The position numbers were made by a program, and so were the translations under genes. The notes below the pieces were generated by a model. That model had not been told where the DNA came from. It was given only the letters and a program-made list of their open reading frames with translations, and made no database searches. A DNA stretch of 64,000 nucleotides, taken from assembly GCA_024734495.1 (NCBI GenBank), contig JALMQS010000099.1, positions 67,750,483 to 67,814,482 of the forward strand, given 5' to 3'. Position 1 is the stretch's first letter; each line of letters begins with the position of its first letter. This DNA comes from Forficula auricularia. Lineage: Eukaryota > Arthropoda > Insecta > Dermaptera > Forficulidae. Positions 55,414 through 64,000 of the stretch are shown one piece after another.

Positions 55414-57064
55414 TACACTCGGGAGCAGCTAAATCGACTCAACCTCTAAGCGCGCATACAAAGTTGTTTTTCTTTTAAATGGCCAAGCCGATATTTATAA
55501 AATAAATATGTCTTTAAAGCTTATTTATTTAGCTTTATATTGATATCAATTTCAAGCAAATCGGCTCATTACTTTTTAAATTATGTGATCTGAATGACAA
55601 TGAAAGGAAAAAAGGGTGTAAAGGAAAGGAAAAGTAGGGATGTTCAAAATTAAAATAAAATTGACATTTTAAACATAACAAAGAAAATTTATTTTCTTAA
55701 TAATTTGTGTTGCCCCTAGCTTTTATAACAGCCCGCATGCGATTCTGCATCGACCCGATGAGTTTTTTATAAAATCTTGAGGGATGCCTTCCATTCATCT
55801 AACAAAGCTGTCTTAAGCTCATCAATGGTCGAAGGTACCGAATTTCTGGCTCGAACCCTTTGTTTGAGGTGGTCCACATATGTTCGATGGGATTCATGTC
55901 TGGGCTGAGCGCTTTGGCCACTCTATGGTGTGGATAGCGACTTCGGAATCATGTATTGCCGAGTGACCATCTCGCAGTGTGGCACCGGGCATTATCATGC
56001 ATCAGTAAAAAATTTTCCCCAATAAATCCTTTATAAGAGACAATATGATGCAGGAGAATGTCAGCAATGTAACGGTCAGCTGTTAGACCCCCTCCCCGGC
56101 CTCCACCAGGCACAAAAACAATATCTGTTTTTCCCTCCAGAGAAATGCCACCCCAAATCATGCAGGAACCACCACCATGTGACACTGTTTGAGAGAAACA
56201 GCATTGAGAAAATCGCTCTCCCTGACGCCTGTAGACCCGACTTCTCCTGTCACTTCCATGAATGCAAACTCTACACTCATCTGTGAAAAGACAGCCCGCC
56301 ATTGGTCGATACTTCAATTGAGATGCTCTCGAGCAAATTGAAGTCGAGCTGACGGTGACGTGAGGTTAATTTTGGTCCAGAGGCAGGTCTTCTGCAAGTG
56401 AGGTTGGCTTCCTTCAAGCGTCTTCTGACTGTCCACCGACTGACAGCCAGACCTCGAACTTCTCTCAGCTTGCTGATGGACATCGACACCAGTGAGGTGG
56501 CGGTTTCGGAGAGACGTCGTGACGATAAAACGGTCATCCCTCTCAGACGTGCACCGGCGGCGGCGGGTATTCGGTCTCCGAGTGAAGGCACCAGTCTCCT
56601 GAAACCTTCTGTAGACTCTTGAGACAGTAGACTGACTTAAGTTCAATTGAAGAGCGACTTCTCTTTGGCTAAGGCTCTGTTCCAACAGAGCAACAACTTG
56701 AGCGGCAACTTCTGGCTTAGTATCCATGATTTTCTAAAAACAATTGTGTCAATTTGCGTAGATGTGTTCAGGTCAATTGCTGAAAATCGATTAATAAGAA
56801 TAATTGGTTACATTGGTTTTTATAAGGAAATTGTAACTAACAAGTAGCGGCAGCTAGGAACAGCAATTTTTCCAGTTCAGCCATTCGGATCACATAATTT
56901 AAAAAGTAATGAGCCGATTGGCTTGGAAATTGATATCAATATAAAGATAAATAAATAAGCTTTAAAGATATATTTATTTTATAAATATCGGCTTGGCCAT
57001 TTAAAAGAAAAACAACTTTGTATGCGCGCTTAGAGGTTGAGTCGATTTAGCTGCTCCGAGTGTA
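55414..57064 (-). mobile_element. Tc1-like transposon with broken transposase
   Basis: Inverted repeats of about 180 bp: left from 55414 (tacactcgggagcagctaaa), right ending 57064 (its complement with one G less). TA at both borders is the expected Tc1 target duplication. The inner end of the repeats is around 55595 and 56882. It encodes one transposase gene on the minus strand, now frameshifted, and lies in the intron of the LRR gene in the same orientation. Confidence 0.88.
55700..56727 (-). pseudogene. Tc1 transposase pseudogene (DD34E type)
   Basis: The ATG at 56727 opens MDTKPEVAAQVVALLEQSLS with a helix-turn-helix (SQREVALQLNLSQSTVSRVY). A frame change near 56590-56320 leads to the DNA-binding second half and then the frame 56317-55949 with the catalytic core: FTDECRVCIHGSDRR (first Asp), LLMHDNARCHTARW (second Asp). 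Further on, after another frame change, SPDMNPIEHMW supplies the Glu near 55887. At least three frame breaks mean it makes no functional enzyme. The family is the common animal Tc1 group. Confidence 0.85.
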
Positions 57065-58173
57065 GTTGGATTAAAACCTAAAAATTTGGTCATATTTGGA
57101 ATGATTTCTATATATCTTGATTATTAATCAAATATCTTTGGAATAAATAAGGGCTCATTAAAAATGCTCAACTTTATCAATATATTTATTATAAAGAAAT
57201 TGTTTTTTCAGTGTACATGATGATAAATGTTGGCCCCGCACATGAGACCGATTTCAATTTTTTAATTTTTAATTGGTTTCAATTTCCTTATTAGCACGGG
57301 GAATTGCCTAGGGATATTTTAGAGGGGGAGTTGGGAAAGAAAAGGGAAATGCCCAGATTAAAATATTTCTTTCAAATAATTAACAATATGGGGTAAGAGT
57401 TATTTAGAGAGATCAAAGAGTGGAGACGGGTGATTGCGTCAAACCAGTCTTAGTACTGTGTACTCACTAATGATGATGGAAAATTAAATAATGCTATATA
57501 GTATCAAAAGTTAATTATATTAGAAGTAAATTTTATTTTTGAAAGACGAAGATTGAGTTATTGTGGGTATCGTTCGTAATCAAGGGCCGTAGAGAGAATA
57601 ACCGGACCCGAGGGGGGGGGGTCTAGAGTCTAAGGCAGTGGTTCCCAATCTGGGGGCAATCGCCCCCAACTGGGCGATTCGGGTTACCAGGGGGGCAATA
57701 AATAAGTGGGGGCGATGAGTATTCAAAGGGGGAAAAATTCAAATAGTACTGTAGAGTAGAAGTTGCCGTGATCGATAACAAAGCAGTTTTCAAACTTAAA
57801 TTTATTTTTTCAAATTTCAACTGTCAACTTTCTTAATTTTTCCAGATTCCAATTTAAAAATGGAAAAATGTACTCCTGTTTTTTTTTTAATGTACGTCAA
57901 TGATCTTAGTTAATTATTTAACTTCTTTGTTCTTAAAAAATATCTTTAAAAAATGTACATTTTAATTTTTTTTCTATTTTATTTAAGAGTGACCGGATAA
58001 AAATGCTTTGGTTGTTTTTATATACGGTAATAAAATTGTTTAAAATAATACAACTGCTTTATTATTTACACTTTACTTCAAATTAAAATTAGGCATACAA
58101 TCAGAGGGGCAGCCACCGGGGGGGGGGGGGGTAAGAACCGTTTCTTATGGCAAACTAACCATAATTAAATAAA

Positions 58174-58490
58174 GTTAAGTTTAGGGAAAGCGGTTTTGGT
58201 TTATAGTGAAACATATTAATAACAGGAATTATTTAACGGGTTATAGTGGTATTTCACAAGTGGAAATAAAATTAAAAAAATAAAAGTTCTTTTAAAATTA
58301 TTTTGGAGATTTTTTTATTTATATCTATACATATTTCGGGCTATGAACCTTTTCTGTTAAACCTCCTGATGAAGGGTTCATAGCCCGAAATATGTATAGA
58401 GATAAATAAAAATCTCCAAAATAATTTTAAAAATTTTATTTTAAATTTTATTTACTTTACCACTATAACCCGTTAAATAATTCCTGTGCC
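58174..58490. mobile_element. Ribozyme family A inverted dimer (locus A2), nested in hAT
   Basis: A 12-bp target duplication taattaaataaa at 58162-58173 and 58491-58502. The left unit (minus) starts inside the stem II loop (about 58348) and runs out to 'tttagggaaagcgg' (58190). The right unit (plus) has the complete hammerhead (58360-58405) and ends in 'aataattcctgtgc'. Arms are complementary from about 58229 to 58487. A1 at 1090-1354 is the nearest relative, sharing the outer 80 bp. Confidence 0.72.
58360..58405 (+). ncRNA. Hammerhead ribozyme motif, family A
   Basis: CTC (58363-58365) and GAG (58399-58401) form stem I. The core CTGATGA (58366-58372) is followed by an extra A, stem II GGG/CCC with a 7-nt loop, GAAA (58387-58390), a short AU stem III (ATA/TAT, TG loop), and AUA with cleavage predicted after 58398. 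The core is intact and stem I covaries with the 1.2-kb copy (ACTC/GAGT there, CTC/GAG here). Stem II is short, so in vivo activity is uncertain. Confidence 0.68.
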
Positions 58491-58795
58491 TAATTAAATA
58501 AATTATTAATTATGGAAAATGCTGGATATCTATAAATCTAAGAGATATAACAAAAAAGTGGTCCAAGAGAGCGTTCAACTCAATAAAATTTCCTAAGGAA
58601 TGAGATAGAAATCAAGTTTCTAGAATCAGTGGTTTTAATTTTATGGACGAAAAATTGCGATTTTTTGCAAAAAATTGCAGTTTTTCAAAATTTCAACCTC
58701 ATAGCGTCACGGGTTACCATTATCTATTTAAGATGAAACTTTGATTGAATTGTATCAAATTTAATATAGTTTAAAAATTTTAAGAAAAAAATAAA

Positions 58796-59528
58796 AACCG
58801 ACTTCAAAAAATTAGTGCAACAAATATAAAAATACACTAAAAGGTATAAAATAATTATTATCTTATTTAGTTACAACTAAACGACGAAATATTAACACGA
58901 AATTACTTTTTAAAGTCGGTGCCAAACAAACTATACCTATAAGCGAGCGTACCCGCCAAACGTACTAAGTAAGATCCGTCGAGTGCGATTCATAAAAGGT
59001 ATATGTTTGGCACCAACTTCAAAAGTAATTTCGTGTTAATATTTCGTCGTTTAGTTGTAACTAAATAAGATAATAATTATTTTATACCTTTTAGTGTATT
59101 TTTATATTTGTTGCACTTAATTTTTTGAAGTCGGTTTTTATTTTTTCTTAAAAATTTTTATTTTTCTCTTTTTAGTGATGTTATTAATAGTGATTATATC
59201 ATCAGAACTTGACCAAATTAATATGACACCATCCCTAAGACACCCCCTTTCGGATAAAAAAAGAACCATCGAAATCGGTTCATAAACAAAGAGGTTAGGT
59301 CTAAACAAACCTAAACAAACCTAATAAAAAAGGTCTAATACCTATGAAAAAAAATCGAAAAAAAATGGGACCAATCGGAAGCTAGACTGGACCCAATGCA
59401 AAAAAATTTTCAAAATCGGTTGACAATTGGCGGAGATATGAGGTAACATAGGCAATGCAAAAAAAAAAAAAAAAAAAAAAAAAAAATTCAATCGAATAGA
59501 GAACCTCCTCCTTTTTTGAAGTCGGTTA
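58796..59528. mobile_element. AACCGACTTC element, copy 2
   Basis: It begins AACCGACTTC (58796) and ends GAAGTCGGTT (59528). The foldback half comes first here (58796-59140, arms around 'agtaagatccgtcgagtgcg'), so it is inverted relative to copy 1 at 30374-31028. It includes an A-tract of about 27 at 59459-59486. It shares the 'gatcatcagaacttgacc'-type body with copy 1. No intact protein. Confidence 0.6.
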
Positions 59529-60579
59529 AAAAATGTGTAGAGTGGTCTTTGTCGAAAATGTGGTCCTTCATGGTCAAAATGGGAAAAAATCGAAAAAAGT
59601 GCGAGTTTTTGGGATTTGCGGAATCAGAAAAAATACGCCAATTTTCAACTAGCGCTTGAGCCCGAACGGTTGGCTATAGAAAAAATCTAAATAATGAAAT
59701 TTGTAGGAAATTTTATGAACTTTCATTTTGAAAAGGAAAGTTATTTACGAAAAGTTGATAGTTTTCGAGTTATAAGGATAAACCGCCAAAAAATGAGATT
59801 TTTTTCTTTTTTTTGCATTTTTGATCGGATTCATCAGATCCAAAAACATAAAATTCGAAGAAATTACAACTACCCCAAAACTTTCCGGGTAAAAACACAA
59901 TTTAACTGGACTATTTGTTTTAATAAAAAAAAATTCTCATTAAATATTTTGCTTTGTGGATTGGCCCCCCCCCCCCCCAATGAAAGTTTTCTAGCCACGC
60001 CACTGCATACAATGAAAATGAAAAGGGGGCGATAGGTGTTAGACAACCTGTAGAAAGGGGAGATGGGCCACAAAAGGTTGGGAACCACTGGTCTAAGGGC
60101 TCTAAGTTAAATAAGTATAAATAATAATTTTATTCGTAAAAATATATATTATTAGAATTAACACTTATCGAACAATCTATTATTACGAATTTACAAAATT
60201 TTTCTCAGTAAAAAAAAATTGTTTATTTATTTTATTTTTATTAATAACTAGTTTTTATTTTGTGAAAATACCTACTTGATTTTATATAGATATCTATTAA
60301 TATATAATTTAATTTGTTTTACATCAATTAATAATATGAATAACGATCAAGGTCCATTTCAAGTATTTTTTTCTTTTTTAAATTTATTTTTAATAATTTA
60401 ATTATCAAAAAATTATTTTATATTATAGTTTTCATTTATTTTGAATTTTATTAAAAATAAAGTTTTCAATTATTGCCTTCCACAAGCCTATATAAACCTA
60501 ACAATTTAAATTTCTGAAAAGTTTTGAAAAAGTGACAATGTTTGTTTTTTAGCCGTAGCCCTTCATATCTTATTATATT

Positions 60580-61155
60580 AAACGAGCAATTCTTATATAT
60601 ATACAACATATATAGTGCCTGGAGCACCGAGCGATGCTCGGTAACTTTTTGCCTCTAAATAGCTTAAGTTTCAAATTTCAAGGCTCTGCGACTTACCGAA
60701 GATGATATATGAATGATTAAAATATGCCGTTTTTGAGGAAAAAAAAACGAAAGATCTTTCATATAAATGTCAACTTCCGGTGTTTCGATTTCAACTAAAA
60801 GCTGCTGTACCGTTCTATCCTATATCGAGCTTAAGTTTCGAATTTTGTAGCTCTGAGATTTATGGTTGCCAAACGCAGGGGGGTACATTCTTACATACGT
60901 AAACATCAACTTCTGGTACTTCGATTTTAACCAAAATCTTGTGGTACTTCTTGTGGCCTCTAGATAGCTTAAGTATCAAATTTCAAGGCTCGAGACGAGA
61001 TATGAACGATTAAAATATTTATTTTGCGACATGACTAATTTACACCCCCTTCCTTTATTTCAATCGGATCAAAATTTATACACGACTACTAACTCATAAG
61101 ACTTGATAAGCTCACCAATTTTTAGCGAAATCGTTAGAGTCGTTTTGAGAAACCG

Positions 61156-61210
<55 letters not shown>
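60580..61210. repeat. Dispersed repeat with palindrome and long (TA)n
   Basis: It starts with 'aaacgagcaattcttatata', then the exact palindrome ACCGAGC-gat-GCTCGGT (60628-60644), then blocks 'tcgaagatgatatatgaatg' and 'gaaataaagg'-type text shared with 6.6-8.2 and 17.9-18.75 kb. It ends with a (TA) run of about 27-30 dinucleotides (61151-61210), a likely hypervariable microsatellite. Confidence 0.6.
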
Positions 61211-61214
<4 letters not shown>

Positions 61215-61566
61215 CGAGATAATAATTGTTTTGTCAAAATGTCTGTTAGTTAGTCTGTCTGGTTGTCTGTGCGTTACCAAATTTTTGTGGACGAGCTAGC
61301 TCAAAAACTAGTTTGAATATCGAAACCAAATTTCACACCTAGTTTTGGTCCATTAAGATTAAGAGCTGATTAGATTTTGGTGCATAGTGACCCAAAATTA
61401 AGGGGGGTGGATGGGTGGTTAACAATTAAAAATCTAGGCCATTTGAGCAAACTCAACCAAATTTTGTATATATAATCAGTGGACCCCCAGAAGTCTAAAA
61501 ATGCAAAAACTAACCCTCCCCCCTACATGATTATAAATAATTTTAGGGGCCAGGTTGTATGTTAAA
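61211..61566 (+). mobile_element. ACTTTACCATACA-family transposon, copy d (5'-truncated)
   Basis: The left half is replaced by the (TA)n tract; sequence starts at 'tttcgagataataattgttt' and continues through 'gacgagctagctcaaaaac' to the right terminus ('ccaggttgtatgttaaagt', one base different). Only one internal unit is present, against two to four in other copies. The fragment 63400-63497 (-) is a further end piece. Confidence 0.55.
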
Positions 61567-61619
61567 GTCAAGTGGATGGCCACATCAGAACACTTCAACT
61601 TATTTATTATAAAAAATAA

Positions 61620-62015
61620 AGCCAAATCAGTAACATAAAATTAGTGAGATGTTTGTGATTGTTTTTGAGACATTAATCCGTCGATATTTAATTCAAAGGA
61701 ATTCTCTGTGAGTTCTCAAAATGCTCATAAAATATAATTCGGAACTAGCTTCATTCTTTGTGTGCTTGATATTTAAAGCTGCTTGAAAAAATACAATTAT
61801 TCAAGAACCATTTTATAAATACCTTATTGGCTCATTGCTAAATAACGTGTTAGATTCAAAAATTCATTACTAATATATTTATAATATTATTATATTTTTA
61901 TTCGAAAACTCATGAAGTTTGTAAGTGTGCGATTTTTTGTCGAGCCACATTAATAGCCGTCTTGGGCCAAATGCGGCCCGCCGGTTGGACAAGTCTGGTT
62001 TAGATTACACTGCTC
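61620..62015. other. AT-rich sequence, nothing recognised
   Basis: Near 61.96-62.0 kb the phrase 'gggccaaatgcggcccgccg' looks like a transposon terminus of the 'CAAATGCGGCCCGC' type, but the other end was not found. No coding content. Confidence 0.35.
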
Positions 62016-62017
62016 GA

Positions 62018-62850
62018 CAATAATTAAACAAAAATTTCACCACGTAAACCTAACAATGGATTCCAGTAGAGTTTTATACGCTGATTATCATGCAATTTCA
62101 CGATTTTTTACAATACGTCAGAGTTTTGAGATATTATCGATCAAAATGACGAAAAAGGCCATTTTGACCTATTTTCGAGTCCCATTAGATATTAAACAGA
62201 AATATTTGAAATCAACATATTTGTTGCCGTAATAGAAAACAGCTTCTTCTTTGAAATTATCTCTTGTTTTTAGCTCAATTAGAACTCGAGTTATAGCTAA
62301 AAGACTAAAAACTTATGTTTTTATCTATGTATATTAGTCTTTAAAATCACGTAGTTTTAGTTTTTTAGATATAACTTGAGTTATAATTGAGTTAAAAACA
62401 AATGGTAATTTTTTTTTTTGGCTCTTCGGCCTTTCTAGCCATAAGCCTAATTACGATACTAGTTATATATTTTTTTAAAATTTGTCTCTACCCCCGGGGG
62501 TCAGATTTTAGCTGGATGCCTCGAGTCGGATTCGAACCCGGGTCCCCTGGTTAGCTCGCTGGCACGCTACCGCCTAGCCTATCTGACCCCCCATATGGTA
62601 ATTTGAAAATCAAAGAAGAAGCTGTTTTCTATTACGTCAACAAAGTATTTTGATTTCAAATATTGCTGTTTAATATTTAATGGGACTCGGAAATAGGTCA
62701 AAATGGCCTTTTTCTTCATTTTGACCGATAATATCTAAAAAATCTGACGTGTTGTAAAAAATTGGGAAATCGCATGATAATCAGCATATAAAACTCTGCC
62801 GGAATCCATTGTTAGATTTACGGGGAGAAATTTTTTGTCGAACAGTGTTA
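62018..62850. mobile_element. Foldback element split by a SINE
   Basis: Left end 'cactgctcgacaataattaa' and right end, in reverse, 'aacactgttcgacaaaaaat' start arms of about 250 bp. Paired landmarks are 'aatggattccagtagagttt' versus 'aaactctgccggaatccatt' and 'ggccattttgacctattttc' versus 'ggtcaaaatggcc'. A second, inner hairpin ('agaactcgagttatagc' versus 'aacttgagttataattg') fills the middle. The SINE at 62412-62594 interrupts one side of it. No protein. Confidence 0.7.
62412..62594 (-). mobile_element. tRNA-derived SINE, copy 2 (best preserved)
   Basis: A perfect 10-bp target duplication atggtaattt at 62402-62411 and 62595-62604. On the minus strand the head 'gggtcagataggctaggcgg' contains an A box, and GGTTCGAATCC (62538-62528) is a perfect B box. 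Spacing between them, about 45 nt, is tRNA-like. The tail 'gctagaaaggccgaagagcc' ends in an A-run. Copy 1 is at 24041-24217. The acceptor-like 'ggcgg tagcgtgcc' region suggests a tRNA ancestor, isotype not assigned. Confidence 0.88.
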
Positions 62851-62916
62851 TTGATCGTCTGATCATCACTAATGTGTTTTTACTAATGTTTGATGATCAT
62901 AAAACTTGATACTTAC

Positions 62917-63007
62917 TTTTGAATAAGTCATAAGAACTCGGCATATCTTTTAGTCTTTCAGAAAAAGGTATATTAGCTTTTCGTCTTTCAATTCGGGGTA
63001 CACTCAT
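62917..63007 (-). CDS. LRR gene, first coding exon
   Basis: ATG at 63007-63005 opens 30 codons, MSVPRIERRKANIPFSERLK then DMPSSYDLFK, plus one base, and ends at the donor AAAA|GTAAGT (62916 onward). That single A plus AG of the terminal exon makes a Lys codon and keeps the frame into HVDDTVTEITPKY. Coding length is 91 + 977 = 1068 nt, divisible by three. The basic N-terminus has no signal peptide. The match of phase, consensus donor and acceptor is the evidence; transcripts would settle it. Confidence 0.65.
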
Positions 63008-63050
63008 TATTCTCTACAAGACTGTTTATGAATGAATCAATGTTGCCAAC

Positions 63051-63058
63051 TATTTATA
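63051..63058 (-). promoter_or_regulatory. TATA box of the LRR gene
   Basis: TATAAATA on the minus strand, 44 bp upstream of the ATG at 63007. Transcription would start about 30 bp downstream, near 63028, leaving a very short 5' UTR of some 20 nt. In this AT-rich DNA a chance match is possible; the position relative to the start codon raises confidence. Confidence 0.4.
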
Positions 63059-63708
63059 AATTTGATAGATTGATCTTCTTAGTAAACTAGAAATACACTA
63101 GATAGCAAAGTTTATTTATAATTTGATATCTTAAATAAATTTTTATAAATAAATTGGCAGATTGTAATACAAAATATTTTTAATTACAAAAACAAATCTA
63201 CATTGTATAAATAAATAAAAAAAATTACAATGTGTATATTATTATATTATAATTTTAATATTAGAAGTTTTTTCTTTTTGTAGAAACGAACTGATATAAT
63301 TTCAATGGAAGGCAGTGTAAATTTTTGAAATATTTAAAGTACTCTCTCCTCGGATTTTAAGTTTTAGCCATCAATTTTTACTTTAATTTTTTTTCAAAAT
63401 AGTTTTAGCCGTTTTTGAGATATTTTAAAAAAACGAAGCAAAACAAAAATACTTTTTCATGCACGATTACAATACTTGAACTTACACTTTATGGTAAATA
63501 ATAAAGAGAGATAAGATAAAATTATTGTATTTGTTAATTAATGGTTTAGTGGGCAGGACACCTTCCAGGAGCGTTATTTTCTAGTATTTTTCAGAAAGGG
63601 TGGCAATCCTAACTGGCACCAGGGCGCACAATGGCTCAGAAACGGCCCTGAAACAGTGTCATTCGAATTTTTGATAACTACGTAGTTGGAATTTTTGGTA
63701 CTTGTATA

Positions 63709-63975
63709 TTAACGCCACCGCAGCTACAGATTTGGCGGTTTTTAAATTTCGCCAATCTACACCTAAAATTTTTGAGACAAATCATAAAATAGAATAAATC
63801 AGTTCCCCTCTTTCAAAAAACAACTTGAATAGGTCCGGTTTATGATCTCGGTTCGATTAGATAAAAAATGCGTTCCCAAACAAACCTTGCAAACAACTTG
63901 AATAGGTTCGGTTTATGATCTCGATTAGATAAAAAAATGCGTTCCCAAACAAACCTTGCGGTGGCGTTAATGTTT
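63709..63975. mobile_element. MITE with ATTAACGCCACCGCA ends and internal duplication
   Basis: Left end attaacgccaccgcagc and right end gcggtggcgttaat are inverted repeats. Inside, a roughly 70-bp block occurs twice in tandem (about 63822-63890 and 63891-63958; both contain 'aaaatgcgttcccaaacaaa'), the second with a small deletion in 'gatctcgattagat'. About 267 bp, non-coding. Confidence 0.6.
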
Positions 63976-64000
63976 TTTTTTTTTAATGATATTGATGTGA

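Larger units (their letters stand above)
57636..60090. mobile_element. hAT element (CAGTGGTTCCCAA termini) with nested insertions
   Basis: Left terminus CAGTGGTTCCCAATCTGGGG; right terminus TTGGGAACCACTG. The perfect 8-bp target duplication gtctaagg (57628-57635 and 60091-60098) proves the ends. Subterminal 'gggggcgatgag' and 'agggggcgataggtg' blocks fit. No hAT transposase frame remains. The interior holds a ribozyme family A dimer (58174-58490) and AACCGACTTC copy 2 (58796-59528), plus poly-G and poly-C tracts (58120-58133, 59967-59979) that may mark another inserted element. Confidence 0.8.
54630..62916 (-). other. 8.3-kb intron of the LRR gene
   Basis: The donor GTAAGTAT begins at 62916 and the acceptor ends at 54630. 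It contains, in order along the plus strand, AT-rich low-copy sequence (54.65-55.4 kb), the Tc1 element (55414-57064), a hAT element with nested insertions (57636-60090), dispersed repeats (60.1-61.6 kb) and a foldback with a SINE (62.02-62.85 kb). A further internal exon cannot be excluded, but none is required: exon 1 ends with one spare base and exon 2 supplies the other two. Confidence 0.6.

Noticed and set aside
1..64000. tRNA or rRNA genes, CRISPR arrays, bacterial promoters or operons
   Set aside because: None seen. The tRNA-like boxes at 24.1 and 62.5 kb belong to SINEs with target duplications, and the inverted repeats are transposon arms, not CRISPR.

Overview
This is a eukaryotic, almost certainly arthropod (probably insect), AT-rich window dominated by transposable elements. 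The basis is the element mix: Tc1 and mariner-like transposons, hAT elements with 8-bp target duplications, 3' fragments of several non-LTR retrotransposon clades including an R2-like one, a tRNA-derived SINE, and many foldback and miniature elements. Genes have introns and there is no operon structure. The species cannot be named from sequence alone.

Host genes are few. The best is a minus-strand leucine-rich-repeat-like gene at the right end. A TATA box (63051-63058) and a 30-codon first exon (62917-63007) are followed by an 8.3-kb intron full of transposons and a 325-codon terminal exon (53653-54629); the splice phases match. A second minus-strand gene seems to start in a CpG-rich island at 41.3-41.8 kb, where a three-codon first exon (Met-Ser-Glu) ends at a consensus GTAAGT donor. 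A frameshifted reading frame with a KEN box lies at 20706-21210 and is cut by a 479-bp hAT element. Two more GC-rich single-copy-looking islands (20.07-20.40 and 38.33-38.65 kb) may be regulatory or exonic.

The most interesting system is a set of small retroelements carrying hammerhead self-cleaving ribozyme motifs (CTGANGA, stem II, GAAA, short stem III, NUH, stem I). Five have every core nucleotide intact: 1.2 kb minus, 12.8 kb plus, 13.1 kb minus, 25.3 kb plus and 58.4 kb plus. About nine more are decayed relatives. They fall into at least five sequence families that share the fold but little else. Most loci are compact head-to-head dimers (one full unit plus one 5'-truncated inverted unit) bounded by 11-19 bp target duplications, and some have 'empty site' relatives elsewhere in the window. 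This matches what is known of retrozymes and of Penelope-like elements, which carry hammerheads. No Penelope-type reverse transcriptase is visible here, so the units look non-autonomous.

Layout: 0-20 kb, dispersed repeats, a Harbinger-type MITE, LINE fragments (5.2-6.4 kb), ribozyme units (1.2, 10.2, 12.5-13.2 kb) and a foldback element with a 20-bp tandem array (16.06-16.87 kb). 20-29 kb, GC-rich island, pseudogene plus hAT, nested ribozyme dimer inside a DNA transposon (22.7-23.9 kb), SINE (24.0-24.2 kb) and a 1.65-kb near-palindrome (27.0-28.65 kb). 29-35 kb, nested foldback elements. 35-42 kb, a recurring short module, a ribozyme dimer (40.6-41.0 kb) and the CpG-island promoter. 42-53 kb, repeats, a LINE tail, an R2-like fragment split by an internally deleted mariner, and a Tc1 derivative with four 85-bp repeats. 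53.6-63.1 kb, the LRR gene, whose intron holds a Tc1 element, a hAT element with further nested insertions, and a foldback element split by a SINE.
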